Below the pieces are notes generated by a model. It searched no databases. It was not told the DNA's origin and saw only the letters and a program-made list of their open reading frames with translations. Positions 8,078 through 16,721 of a stretch of 64,000 nt of DNA are shown piece after piece. The DNA comes from Flavobacterium antarcticum DSM 19726. Lineage in GTDB: Bacteria; Bacteroidota; Bacteroidia; Flavobacteriales; Flavobacteriaceae. Made by a program: the position numbers and the translations under genes. The number at the start of each line of letters is the position of its first letter. Position 1 is the first letter of the stretch. The stretch covers positions 124,001-188,000 of the forward strand of contig NZ_ATTM01000006.1 of NCBI RefSeq assembly GCF_000419685.1, in the 5' to 3' direction.

Positions 8078-8563
8078 CTATTCAAACTCAATCAACAATT
8101 GTCCTTTCTCAACAGCATCTCCTTTTTTCGCAGAAATAGATTTGATTATTCCCGCTCTTGGCGAAAGGAAACTATTTTCCATCTTCATTGCTTCAAGAAT
8201 CAGTAAACAATCGTTTTCTTGCACTTCTTCACCTACGGAAACGCTCATTTCAAGAATTAAGCCCGGCATTGGCGCTTTAATTTCGTTGATTTGTTTTGAA
8301 CCGCCCACTAAAAATCCCATCTCTTTAATCTGCAAGTCAAGAGAATTAGCGATGGAAACGGTATAAGAATTTCCATTTACTTTTACAGTATAGGTCTTAT
8401 TAATAAAATCAGCTTCAACGATTTCGGCAGTGTAGGCTTGGTTATTTTTAAGAATATGAAATTTCGAAGGCGAAACTTCTACAGCATCAAGGTTTGAATT
8501 TTCAGATGCTTTTCGGTCGTAAATTTGAGTATTATTTACGGTAAGTTGGTAACTATTATCCAT
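8078..8563 (-). CDS. Biotin carboxyl carrier protein of acyl-CoA carboxylase
   Basis: The 161-residue protein ends in a biotinyl domain. The biotinylation motif reads L-E-A-M-K-M-E-N with the target Lys127, preceded by APMPGLILEMSV and followed by the second half-barrel KKGDAVEKGQLLIEFE. The first 80 residues form a beta-rich region (YTAEIVEADFINKTYTV, KVNGNSYTV) like the BT-type linker domain of propionyl-CoA carboxylases. It is the first gene of the three-gene operon, upstream of biotin carboxylase and carboxyltransferase. The minus strand before it carries TATTTTTA, one base off the Bacteroidota TAnnTTTG element. Confidence 0.92.
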   Translation of the reverse strand: MDNSYQLTVNNTQIYDRKASENSNLDAVEVSPSKFHILKNNQAYTAEIVEADFINKTYTVKVNGNSYTVSIANSLDLQIKEMGFLVGGSKQINEIKAPMPGLILEMSVSVGEEVQENDCLLILEAMKMENSFLSPRAGIIKSISAKKGDAVEKGQLLIEFE

Positions 8564-8756
8564 ATATAAAATTTGATAACGGTAAAAATAAGGAAAAAGA
8601 TGTCGTTAGAAAAAAGATTTGATAATATAGAAGGAATTTAAGTTGAAATGTCCCTATTTATTTTATACAGATTACACTAATTTTCACAAATAAAATTCGA
8701 AAAACAGGAGTTCAACAAAATTAAAGTAGTAAAAGTAAATCATTTATAGAATTAGA

Positions 8757-8788
8757 AATCCCTATTCCAATACATCAGAATAGGGATT
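8757..8788 (-). terminator. Hairpin downstream of the DUF892 gene, weak terminator
   Basis: AATCCCTATTC (8757-8767) pairs perfectly with GAATAGGGATT (8778-8788). It lies 26 bp after the stop of the DUF892 gene on the minus strand. There is only a short T-rich tract (TTTCTAATT), so termination here is plausible but not certain. Confidence 0.45.
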
Positions 8789-8814
8789 AATAAAATACCT
8801 AAATAAAAAAGTAC

Positions 8815-9456
8815 TTATTTTTTTGTCTTTTTATTGTCCATCATTTCATCCGCATCTACTGCGTTGAAATTGATGTCGTGGTATGCAGCTTCCGTCAAAC
8901 TTCTATCCGCATCTTTTTCTTCGTTCAAAGAAGTCCAAAGTAATTCGGCTGCTTCATTTTCGCCCAAAGTTTTAGCCCAAGCAGTCAAAGTTCCGTAAGT
9001 AGCAATTTCATAGTGCTCGATTTTTTGAGAAGCAGCAATAATTCCTGCATCTCTAACCGGACCCGCTTCTGTTTCTTCCATGATGCTTTTTCCTTCCTCA
9101 ATTAATCCGTCCATAGCGTCGCATTTTTTAGCAACTGCTTTTTCACCAATTATTTTGAAGACTTTTTCTAAACGACTAATCTGACCTTCCGTTTCTACTA
9201 AGTGTGAAGTCAAACCTGCAGTTAATTTAGCGGAAGTCGCATTTTTGGCCATTTTCGGAATTGCTTTAGTCAACGCTTTTTCAGCCCAATAAATATCTTT
9301 CAAACCGTCAACAAACAATTCTCTCAATTTCTCAGCCGCCGTTGATTTAGCTTCAACCATGTGCTTTCTTTCAATCTCTTTCTTTAAAGCAGTCGTTGGT
9401 TTTACAGCAGGTTTCGTTGTAGCTGCGTCTTTTTTTGTGGTTGTTGAATCTTTCAT
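8815..9456 (-). CDS. Ferritin-like DUF892 protein (YciE/YciF family)
   Basis: I use the ATG at 9456; a TTG nine codons upstream is also in frame. The 213-residue protein has a Lys/Thr/Ala-rich, probably disordered N-terminus of about 35 residues and then a DUF892 four-helix bundle. Its landmarks are FVDGLKDIYWAEKALTKAIPKMA, SHLVETEGQISRLEKVFKIIG, KIEHYEIATYGTLTAWA and LNEEKDADRSLTEAA, supplying the E-x-x-H and E/H ligands expected for a di-metal site. Relatives are induced by general stress. The Lys-rich tail MMDNKKTKK is unusual for the family's core. Confidence 0.88.
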   Translation of the reverse strand: MKDSTTTKKDAATTKPAVKPTTALKKEIERKHMVEAKSTAAEKLRELFVDGLKDIYWAEKALTKAIPKMAKNATSAKLTAGLTSHLVETEGQISRLEKVFKIIGEKAVAKKCDAMDGLIEEGKSIMEETEAGPVRDAGIIAASQKIEHYEIATYGTLTAWAKTLGENEAAELLWTSLNEEKDADRSLTEAAYHDINFNAVDADEMMDNKKTKK

Positions 9457-9556
9457 AGCATTTAATTTTTTTGATTTACTCAAAATTAAAGCACGATAAG
9501 AAAAAAACCTTTATACAATTTAATTGCTGTTTTATAAAATTCGAAATAGGACAGTA

Positions 9557-9772
9557 TTACAAACTTATTTTTTCAATTTTAAATCCGGCTTCTTCCACTT
9601 TTTTTACAATCACCTCTTCATTTGTTCCATCAAAATCTACAGTAAGAATTTTGTCTTTACTCGTAGTGTCCACTTCCCATTTTTTGATTTCAGATACGCT
9701 GTTTAAAAAAGGCGTTACCGTATCCTTACATCCACTGCATTTCATATTCGTTTTAAACTGTAATGTTTTCAT
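9557..9772 (-). CDS. Heavy-metal-associated (HMA) domain protein, CopZ-like copper chaperone
   Basis: This 71-residue protein is a single ferredoxin-like HMA domain with the metal motif M-K-C-S-G-C (Cys12, Cys15). The rest fits the fold (EIKKWEVDT, ILTVDFDG, EEVIVKKVEEAGFKIEKI). It lies 63 bp downstream of copA in the same direction. By analogy with CopZ/CopA it would carry Cu(I) to the ATPase; other soft metals are possible. Confidence 0.88.
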   Translation of the reverse strand: MKTLQFKTNMKCSGCKDTVTPFLNSVSEIKKWEVDTTSKDKILTVDFDGTNEEVIVKKVEEAGFKIEKISL

Positions 9773-9835
9773 ATTTTATATTTTTTGAAAATTATTTATA
9801 ATTATTTTTATTAAAATTGATATTGATTTTTGAAA

Positions 9836-12253
9836 TTATTTTTTCCACTTTAATCGCAAACTATTACTGACGACACTCACGCTGCTTAGCGCCATCGCAG
9901 CTCCTGCTAACATTGGATTTAATAAAAATCCGTTAACGGGATACAGTAATCCTGCGGCAATTGGGATTCCAATTAGATTGTACACAAATGCCCAAAATAA
10001 ATTTTGCCGAATCGTTTGGACAGTTAATTTCGACAAGCGAATGGCTTCCGCTATTTTCTGTAAATCCGAAGATATGAGCGTGATTTTTGCCACATCCATG
10101 GCAATTGCACTGCCTTTTCCCATCGCAATACTGACGTCGGCTTGAGCCAATGCTGCACTGTCATTTATACCGTCACCAACCATTGCGACTGTTTTTCCAT
10201 TCGATTGCAATTGTTTGACAAAATTTGATTTCTGTTCCGGCAAAAATTCTGCTTCAAAGTGCGTGATTCCAACGGATTCCGCAACCGCTTTTGCAGTAGC
10301 ATTAGTATCACCGGTCAACATGTACACTTCAATCCCTTTTTCTTGTAAAGCAAGTATTGCACTTTTCGAGGAACTTTTAATCGGATCGGAAATGGCCAAA
10401 AGGGCAAGTGCTTTTTTACTATTGGCAAACCAAATCACGGTTTGAGCTTGACTGCTCCAAAGTTCGGCTTTTTGTATTAAGCGTTCGTCAAAAGTAATTC
10501 CTTTTTGCAAAAGCAACTTTTTAGTTCCCGCATAATACGCTTCCCCCTCAAATTGAGCTTGAACGCCATGACCCGTAATACTTTCAAATTCAGAAAGTGC
10601 CACATTTTCATACACCTCTAAATAACGCACTACCGCATCCGCTAAGGGATGTTCCGACTGCCGTTCCATACTGCTTAAAATCTGGCGTAAAATTGCATCT
10701 TCTGTAAGCCAAAACGAATGATTTACCGAAGGTTTTCCTTCCGTAATCGTACCCGTTTTATCTAAAATAACGACGTTGATCTTTTGTGCCAATTCCAAAC
10801 TTTCAGCGTCCTTAATCAGAATTCCGTTTTCGGCTCCTTTTCCAACACCCACCATAATCGCAGTTGGCGTCGCCAATCCCAAAGCACAAGGACAAGCGAT
10901 GACCAAAACGGTTACAAGCGCCATCAAACCTTGCGTAAACCCATTTTCGCCTCCAAAAATCGTCCACACTAGGAAAGAAAATACCGCAATACCCAAAACC
11001 ACGGGTACAAAAATACGTGCAATTTTGTCGACCAACTTTTGAACGGGTGCCTTACTTCCTTGAGCTTCTTGCACCATTTTGATAATTTGAGAAAGCAACG
11101 TAGCGCTTCCTATTTGTTCTGCTCTAAATTGAAAACTCCCTTTCTGATTGATCGTTCCGGCATACACTTTTTCGTTTTCAGTTTTTAAAATAGCAATTGG
11201 TTCACCGGTCAGCATACTTTCATCTACATACGATTGACCCGATGTAACGATTCCATCTACCGCAATTTTCTCACCTGGCTTTACTAGAATTATAGCGTCA
11301 ATTTCCACCGCATCTATTGAAATTTGTTGGTGACTTCCATCCAAGGCGACCACCGTTACAAATTTAGGTTGCAAACCCATCAACTTTTTAATAGCCGTTG
11401 ACGTATTCCCTTTTGCTTTTTCTTCGAGAAGTCTTCCCAATAAAATAAAAGCAATAACTACTCCCGCCGCTTCAAAATAAACGTGGGGTTGCAACCCTCG
11501 TACCAACCAAAATTGCGGATAAACAGTATTAAAAACACTAAACAAATAAGCGACTCCTGTGCTCAATGCTACTAAAGTATCCATATTTGCACTGCGATGT
11601 TTCGCTTGTTTCCACGCATTTTTAAAGAAATCCAAGCCAAGCCCAAATACGATTGGGGTACTCAAAATCCACATGATAATATTGGCGTAGGCCATTTCCA
11701 TAAAAAACATTCCTATGGTAACTAGTGGAACCGCCAGTCCCAAAGCCCAAAACGTCTTTTTCTTTAGCAAAGCAAATTTTTGCTCATGCAATACTTCTAG
11801 AGCATCACCGCTCTCTTTTTCTTCTTCAATCCACAATCCAAAACCACCTTCTTCTACGGCACTTTTCATTGTTTGTGGAGAAGCTAAACCTACAATATAT
11901 TCAACAGCAACGGTTGCGGAAGCAAAATTTACAACGGCTTTTAAAATACCAACTTCTGCATTCAAAATAGTTTCAACACTTGAAGCACACGAGGCACAAC
12001 TCATTTCTAAAACCGGAATGATCTTTTTTACAGTCGGTACATGATAACCCAAGTCCTTAATAGTTTGAACAAACTCAGATAGCTTTTCAGGATGAGCCGT
12101 TTCAATCACGACGCGTTTGTTATTGACCTCAACCTTTTGACTTTGAATCCCCAGAACGTCTTGCAAACCTTTAGCAACGATAAGGCCACAATGTTCGCTC
12201 TCCACGCCTTCAAGTGGAATATTTATGGTGAATAGTTGTGTTTTTTTGTCCAT
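9836..12253 (-). CDS. copA: Copper-translocating P1B-type ATPase
   Basis: The 805-residue pump has all P1B-1 landmarks: an HMA domain with C-A-S-C (Cys86, Cys89), the TGE actuator motif (349-351), the intramembrane metal site C-P-C (Cys454, Cys456) in VIACPCALGLATPTA, the phosphorylation motif DKTGT (Asp498), S-E-H-P-L (His535) and GDGINDSAALAQADV. It exports Cu(I), or possibly Ag(I), from the cytosol. A first HMA-like domain (residues about 8-72) has lost the CxxC: the loop reads V-E-S-E-H-C-G. A small HMA chaperone gene follows. A promoter-like GACCTTTG lies upstream. Confidence 0.94.
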   Translation of the reverse strand: MDKKTQLFTINIPLEGVESEHCGLIVAKGLQDVLGIQSQKVEVNNKRVVIETAHPEKLSEFVQTIKDLGYHVPTVKKIIPVLEMSCASCASSVETILNAEVGILKAVVNFASATVAVEYIVGLASPQTMKSAVEEGGFGLWIEEEKESGDALEVLHEQKFALLKKKTFWALGLAVPLVTIGMFFMEMAYANIIMWILSTPIVFGLGLDFFKNAWKQAKHRSANMDTLVALSTGVAYLFSVFNTVYPQFWLVRGLQPHVYFEAAGVVIAFILLGRLLEEKAKGNTSTAIKKLMGLQPKFVTVVALDGSHQQISIDAVEIDAIILVKPGEKIAVDGIVTSGQSYVDESMLTGEPIAILKTENEKVYAGTINQKGSFQFRAEQIGSATLLSQIIKMVQEAQGSKAPVQKLVDKIARIFVPVVLGIAVFSFLVWTIFGGENGFTQGLMALVTVLVIACPCALGLATPTAIMVGVGKGAENGILIKDAESLELAQKINVVILDKTGTITEGKPSVNHSFWLTEDAILRQILSSMERQSEHPLADAVVRYLEVYENVALSEFESITGHGVQAQFEGEAYYAGTKKLLLQKGITFDERLIQKAELWSSQAQTVIWFANSKKALALLAISDPIKSSSKSAILALQEKGIEVYMLTGDTNATAKAVAESVGITHFEAEFLPEQKSNFVKQLQSNGKTVAMVGDGINDSAALAQADVSIAMGKGSAIAMDVAKITLISSDLQKIAEAIRLSKLTVQTIRQNLFWAFVYNLIGIPIAAGLLYPVNGFLLNPMLAGAAMALSSVSVVSNSLRLKWKK

Positions 12254-12275
12254 TAGAAGTCCTTATTTAATACCG

Positions 12276-12283
12276 CAAAGGTC
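12276..12283 (-). promoter_or_regulatory. Bacteroidota-type -7 element upstream of copA
   Basis: The minus strand reads GACCTTTG followed by C, one base off the TAnnTTTG consensus. It lies about 22 bp before the copA start codon. No good -33 TTTG element is obvious. Confidence 0.35.
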
Positions 12284-12559
12284 GGCATTCTATTTTCGAT
12301 AGCATCACAAAATTATCCAAGTGATTTGTGAAATTTTCGCAAGTTGCATTCGGTAAGTGCGTATACATCTTAATTTTTAATTATGAAGAAGCCTGAACTT
12401 GTATAATTTCAATTCAAGAGCAGCTCCGATTTTAAACTATTCAGTATTGATGCGATATGAAACTGCGAAAAAGTGGTTAAAGTTAGTTGGAATAGCGCTT
12501 TTTTTGAAATAGTAGCGCAATTAAAAGTTGAAATACAAGGCATCACAACAAACTGTGTT

Positions 12560-12567
12560 TATCTTTG
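12560..12567 (+). promoter_or_regulatory. Bacteroidota-type -7 element upstream of the DEAD-box helicase
   Basis: TATCTTTG is an exact match to TAnnTTTG. It lies 15 bp before the ATG at 12583, so the transcript leader would be very short. The A-rich stretch AAAAAAAGGA between them could serve as ribosome binding site. Confidence 0.45.
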
Positions 12568-12582
12568 CTAAAAAAAAGGACC

Positions 12583-13881
12583 ATGTCAAGACTTCTATCC
12601 GATTTAGGAATTAACAAAAAACTTCAGGACGCACTTAACGATCTAAAAATTACTGTTGCTACTGATATTCAGGAACAAGTTATTCCTATTATTTTAAATC
12701 AGAAGGAGGATGTTGTGGCACTTGCCAAAACGGGAACAGGTAAAACTGCTGCTTTTGGATTGCCATTGTTGCAAGTAGTTGATCTTGAAAACCAACAAGT
12801 ACAATCGCTGATTTTGTCGCCTACACGCGAGTTGGCACAACAAATTTATACGAATTTAAAAAGTTTTGCAACCCATTTACCAGAGGTTTCAATCGTTTTA
12901 ATTAGCGGAGGAAGTCCGATTAAAACACAAATAGAAGCATTAAAAACAACAACGCATATTATCGTTGCAACACCAGGACGTTTTCTAGACCTACTTGAGA
13001 AAAAAGCAATTGATGTTTCCGCACTAAAACACTTGGTTTTAGATGAAGCAGATGAGATGTTTCAAGCGTTAAAAGATGATTTAATGCCCATTCTTGCAGC
13101 AGTACCTAAAAACCGTCGTACTTTTTTATTTAGTGCAACGATGCCTGGTGAACTGAAAGAAATCGTGCACAATTATATGTCGAAAAAGACGGTATCGGTT
13201 CAATCCAATATGGCAACGATGGGTCACGAAGGTATCGTTCATCAATATCTTGTGGTAGAACCTATTGAAAAACTGGATGTGCTTTTGCACTTTTTGAACG
13301 CACAAGAAGGCGGAAGAGGAATTATTTTTTGTAAAACAAAAGCGGCAGTAAACAAATTAGCGAAAAATCTCGCGATGCGAAAAATTGCTTCGGGCGCTTT
13401 ACACGGAAGTTTAACCCAAGGAATTCGCGACCGAATCATGGAGCAATTTCGCGAAGGATATATTGACATTCTTGTGGCAACCGATTTGGTAGCCCGTGGA
13501 ATTGACGTCAAAGAATTAGCCTATGTAGTCAACTATCATTTGCCAGATACACACGAAGCATACGTTCACAGAAGTGGAAGAACAGGAAGAGCGGGTTCAA
13601 AAGGTCTTTCAATGACGATCATTCAACAAGAAGAAGTGGCTGAAATTGCTGATTTTGAAAAAGCATTAGGAATCAAATTCACACCAGTTTCAAAAGCAAA
13701 TGCAGCAGATCTCGAGTGGAACAACACCTTAGTTTGGGCAAAAAAAGTGTTTAAAACCAAACCAAATAGAGCACTTCCTGAAGCCGTAAAACAGCAAGTA
13801 AAAACTATTTTTCACCATTTGACAAAAGAAGAATTGATTGAAAAAGTACTGGCGAATTACTTAATCGAACATAAATCGTAA
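12583..13881 (+). CDS. DEAD-box ATP-dependent RNA helicase
   Basis: The ATG at 12583 follows AAAAAAAGGACC and gives 432 residues opening MSRLLSDLGINKKLQDAL; a TTG six codons upstream is a weaker start. The two RecA domains carry a complete motif set: Walker A AKTGTGKT (about 48-55), PTRELAQQ, TPGR, D-E-A-D in LDEADEMF, FSATMP, VATDLVARGID and HRSGRTGRAG. The Q-motif region is present. The C-terminal extension after domain 2 is short and lacks the basic Gly/Arg tail of many RhlE proteins. It likely remodels RNA during cold growth, ribosome assembly or decay. It is transcribed alone. Confidence 0.93.
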   Translation: MSRLLSDLGINKKLQDALNDLKITVATDIQEQVIPIILNQKEDVVALAKTGTGKTAAFGLPLLQVVDLENQQVQSLILSPTRELAQQIYTNLKSFATHLPEVSIVLISGGSPIKTQIEALKTTTHIIVATPGRFLDLLEKKAIDVSALKHLVLDEADEMFQALKDDLMPILAAVPKNRRTFLFSATMPGELKEIVHNYMSKKTVSVQSNMATMGHEGIVHQYLVVEPIEKLDVLLHFLNAQEGGRGIIFCKTKAAVNKLAKNLAMRKIASGALHGSLTQGIRDRIMEQFREGYIDILVATDLVARGIDVKELAYVVNYHLPDTHEAYVHRSGRTGRAGSKGLSMTIIQQEEVAEIADFEKALGIKFTPVSKANAADLEWNNTLVWAKKVFKTKPNRALPEAVKQQVKTIFHHLTKEELIEKVLANYLIEHKS

Positions 13882-13941
13882 GCGCTTTTCATCGCAACTA
13901 CTATTTCGGCTTTTTTTAAATACTTTGTAATTTCAATATAA

Positions 13942-16425
13942 TTACTGCTTAATTATTTTAGCAGTAGTGGTTTCTTGTTCCGCAAATAATTTAAGAATAT
14001 AGGATCCCGATTTCAAATCAAATAAATTTATTTGATTGTTGTGAACCGAATTTGATCTCCTAATTTTTCCGGAGATATCGTAGATTTCAACTTTCAAAAT
14101 CGGGTTAATACTGTCGAAGTTTAAAATTGAAGTAACGGGATTTGGATAAACGACAACCTCTTTTACTCCTGCATTTGTTGGCAAACTTAAATAGTTTTGA
14201 ACTGTCGTGGTGTAATTGTTAGTTTCAATTGGAAAATTATAGTCAAAATAAATGCCAGCGGAATTACTAAAACCAGCTCCAAGAACTAAGTTTGGTTTTG
14301 TTTTTATTTTAAAAACTACATATCCGTCGTTCTGTGCATCGTCAAAAGGCAAATTAACGCCTTCAAATATAAATTCGACACGATTGTCTTTAATTCTCGT
14401 CACAAAATCATGACTTGAACCGACAGGAATTAAGCTGGAAATATCAAATTTTGTCGAGTCAATGTCATCTCTTACGACAATGTTTTCGGCAAAGTACGTT
14501 CCTGTATTTTCAAAACGAATCATGTAATGGACGTATGTTCCAACCATAGCTGGTGTAATACTCATTCCTTCTAAACAGGTTTTGTCGTTTGGATCATAAG
14601 AACCTACTACTATTTGGTTCAAAGTAAATAGATTATCCGTTGGTGTTAAATCCGTGTTTGAAGTTGAAATTACCGCAACGGAACTTAATAAGTCTCCTCC
14701 ATGAACTGGTGGGATTTCCATCGGACCGTTTACATTCAAAGTGAACGTAATATTGCGAGTTTCGAAAGGCTGTAAATTCGTAAAATTCCAAGTAAAAGAA
14801 TTCGCCGTTTGATTGTCAAAAACAGGATTAGACATCACATACTCTAACAACTGTTGATCATAAGAAAACGAAACGCTTCCATTCTCTACCTGATTTCCCT
14901 TATTTCGATACTGCAAACTGTACATCGCATCGAATCCAGGTCGAGCAGGTGTGATTGGAACAAGTATAACTGCTACGTCCGGTTTTATTCCATTTGCAGT
15001 GACGCAGAAATTTTGAGTAAAAGGTGAAACAACAGTTGGAAATGTTACATCAAAACTAGAAGGTGCGATTGTAAAGTAGCTTGGGTTTTCTAAATGTGGT
15101 GTAACTGTTGTTGTGCCTTCACTACCGACAGGAATATAATAAGAACCCGTTTGATTTGCGATTGTTGTAAGCGTATTTGTGCCGTCTGTAACGGTGAAAT
15201 TTAAGTTTTTATATGAGGGGTCTTGACTGTCGCAACCGTCGTTGTTAAAATCTAACACTACATTTCCAGCTATTTCAAAGTAATTTCCTCCTGGAGAAAA
15301 CGTGCAATAACTATTAATATGGCAATTGGGTAGCACGATAGTATAATTTTCGACGAGCTGCTTGTTTTCGTCATCTACACAGACGTATTGCAAATTTGGA
15401 TTGTAATCAAAATAGAAATTAAGCCAATTTGTAACACCATTCTTAACGTTCAGATACATCAGGTTATTAATAGAAAAATCGAAAAAGTTTAAGGAAACGC
15501 ATTGTGAAACATCTAAACTTGTTAACTGATTGGTATTGCACACAAACTTGGTCATATTGGCAAGAGTGGACACATCTAAAGTTTCTAATTGGTTATTATA
15601 ACACCATAGTTGTTCTAAATTTACGCATTGCGAAACATTCAAACTTGTTAGTTGATTGGTCTCACAACGTAACAACTTCAATAGAGTGTTTTGGGAAAGA
15701 TCTAAAGTGGTCAATTGATTAATTGAACAAGCAAGAGATTCTAATGCTGAAGCTCCAGACACATTTAAAGAGGTGAGTAAATTAATGCCACAATCTACTT
15801 TTTTAAGTGAAATGCTCTGCGATAAGTCAAGACTAGTTAAAGCATTGTCGGTACATTGTAGAATTTCTAAATTTGGCAGTTGCGAAACATTTAAAGTAGT
15901 CAGGTTATTGTTATTGCAGTATACTCTTTGCAATAAAGTGCTCTGCGAAATGCTAAACGAAGTAAGTTGATTGAATTCACAATTAAAATCTAACAAACCG
16001 GTTAACTGATCAATATTTAAAGTAGTCAGTAGATTGTTTTCACATCTTAAATTAATCAACGCTGTGTTTTGGTTTAAGTTTAAAGACGTTAGATTATTTC
16101 CATTCACTCTTAATGATTGTAAATTGGTGAAAAACTCGATACCGCTCAAGTTTGTCAAATTTGAATCTTTCAAGTTTAAACATTTGATTGCTAATGCTTC
16201 TGAAACTTGAATTTCACCGTCGCCATTTGTATCGATCGTATTCGAAGTCGGCCCACTCCAATTGTTATAAAAAACACTGTAAACGGGTGCTTCAGTTGAA
16301 GCGAAAAAATTTGTCGAATTTGCAGCCAGTAATTTTGACTTAAAAGCGGCATTCGGAATGTTTATAATTTGTGAATATCCCAATGCTGATAACAATAAGG
16401 TAATAAAGAGTACTAGTGTTTTCAA
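13942..16425 (-). CDS. T9SS-secreted leucine-rich-repeat protein
   Basis: This 827-residue protein starts at a TTG (no in-frame ATG exists upstream) that directly precedes the signal peptide KTLVLFITLLLSALGYSQ. Residues about 25-85 hold a DTNGDGEIQVSEA stretch. Residues about 85-340 are some twelve 21-residue leucine-rich repeats of the form LTSLDLSQxxxLxxLxCxxNQ. After the repeats come a carboxypeptidase-regulatory-like beta domain (about 385-480) and a DUF11-like region with the flavobacterial motif GSYDPNDKTCLEG. The last 80 residues (VYPNPVTSILNFDS to KIIKQ) are a type A T9SS sorting domain. It is therefore probably an outer-surface adhesin or binding protein. Confidence 0.88.
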   Translation of the reverse strand: MKTLVLFITLLLSALGYSQIINIPNAAFKSKLLAANSTNFFASTEAPVYSVFYNNWSGPTSNTIDTNGDGEIQVSEALAIKCLNLKDSNLTNLSGIEFFTNLQSLRVNGNNLTSLNLNQNTALINLRCENNLLTTLNIDQLTGLLDFNCEFNQLTSFSISQSTLLQRVYCNNNNLTTLNVSQLPNLEILQCTDNALTSLDLSQSISLKKVDCGINLLTSLNVSGASALESLACSINQLTTLDLSQNTLLKLLRCETNQLTSLNVSQCVNLEQLWCYNNQLETLDVSTLANMTKFVCNTNQLTSLDVSQCVSLNFFDFSINNLMYLNVKNGVTNWLNFYFDYNPNLQYVCVDDENKQLVENYTIVLPNCHINSYCTFSPGGNYFEIAGNVVLDFNNDGCDSQDPSYKNLNFTVTDGTNTLTTIANQTGSYYIPVGSEGTTTVTPHLENPSYFTIAPSSFDVTFPTVVSPFTQNFCVTANGIKPDVAVILVPITPARPGFDAMYSLQYRNKGNQVENGSVSFSYDQQLLEYVMSNPVFDNQTANSFTWNFTNLQPFETRNITFTLNVNGPMEIPPVHGGDLLSSVAVISTSNTDLTPTDNLFTLNQIVVGSYDPNDKTCLEGMSITPAMVGTYVHYMIRFENTGTYFAENIVVRDDIDSTKFDISSLIPVGSSHDFVTRIKDNRVEFIFEGVNLPFDDAQNDGYVVFKIKTKPNLVLGAGFSNSAGIYFDYNFPIETNNYTTTVQNYLSLPTNAGVKEVVVYPNPVTSILNFDSINPILKVEIYDISGKIRRSNSVHNNQINLFDLKSGSYILKLFAEQETTTAKIIKQ

Positions 16426-16721
16426 ATAGTAAGATTTAAAATAGATAATAAATGTCTTTTTATACTGTTTCGATTACTAACGACTTAATTAAGTTGCGAA
16501 ATCATATAATTTGAGCTAAAGATATGATTAATTGACAAATAGCACTAAAAATTACACTTAATAATTAAAGAGAAGCAACTAGGCGTGATTTGTTTTAGAA
16601 AAACAATTACTATAAGGATTGCTATTCTATTGTTATAACATTAGCACTTTTGAATTTTTGGCACAGATATTGGCTATGCTACATCAACCAGATAAATTTA
16701 ATTTATCATAATTAAAACACC

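Larger units (their letters stand above)
12254..12582. other. Divergent intergenic region between copA and the DEAD-box helicase gene
   Basis: These 329 bp separate two divergent genes. They hold a promoter-like element for each side and no open reading frame longer than a few codons. No clear metal-responsive operator is visible. Confidence 0.5.

Noticed and set aside
9457..9483. Extended N-terminus of the DUF892 protein from a TTG
   Set aside because: The ATG at 9456 gives a normal family start; the nine added codons are low-complexity Lys/Ser and the TTG has no A-rich leader at a usual spacing.
15480..16130. Regular repeats with 63-bp spacing that could look like a CRISPR array
   Set aside because: The repeats are in frame and encode 21-residue leucine-rich repeats; the spacing is set by the protein, and there are no cas genes or uniform direct repeats.
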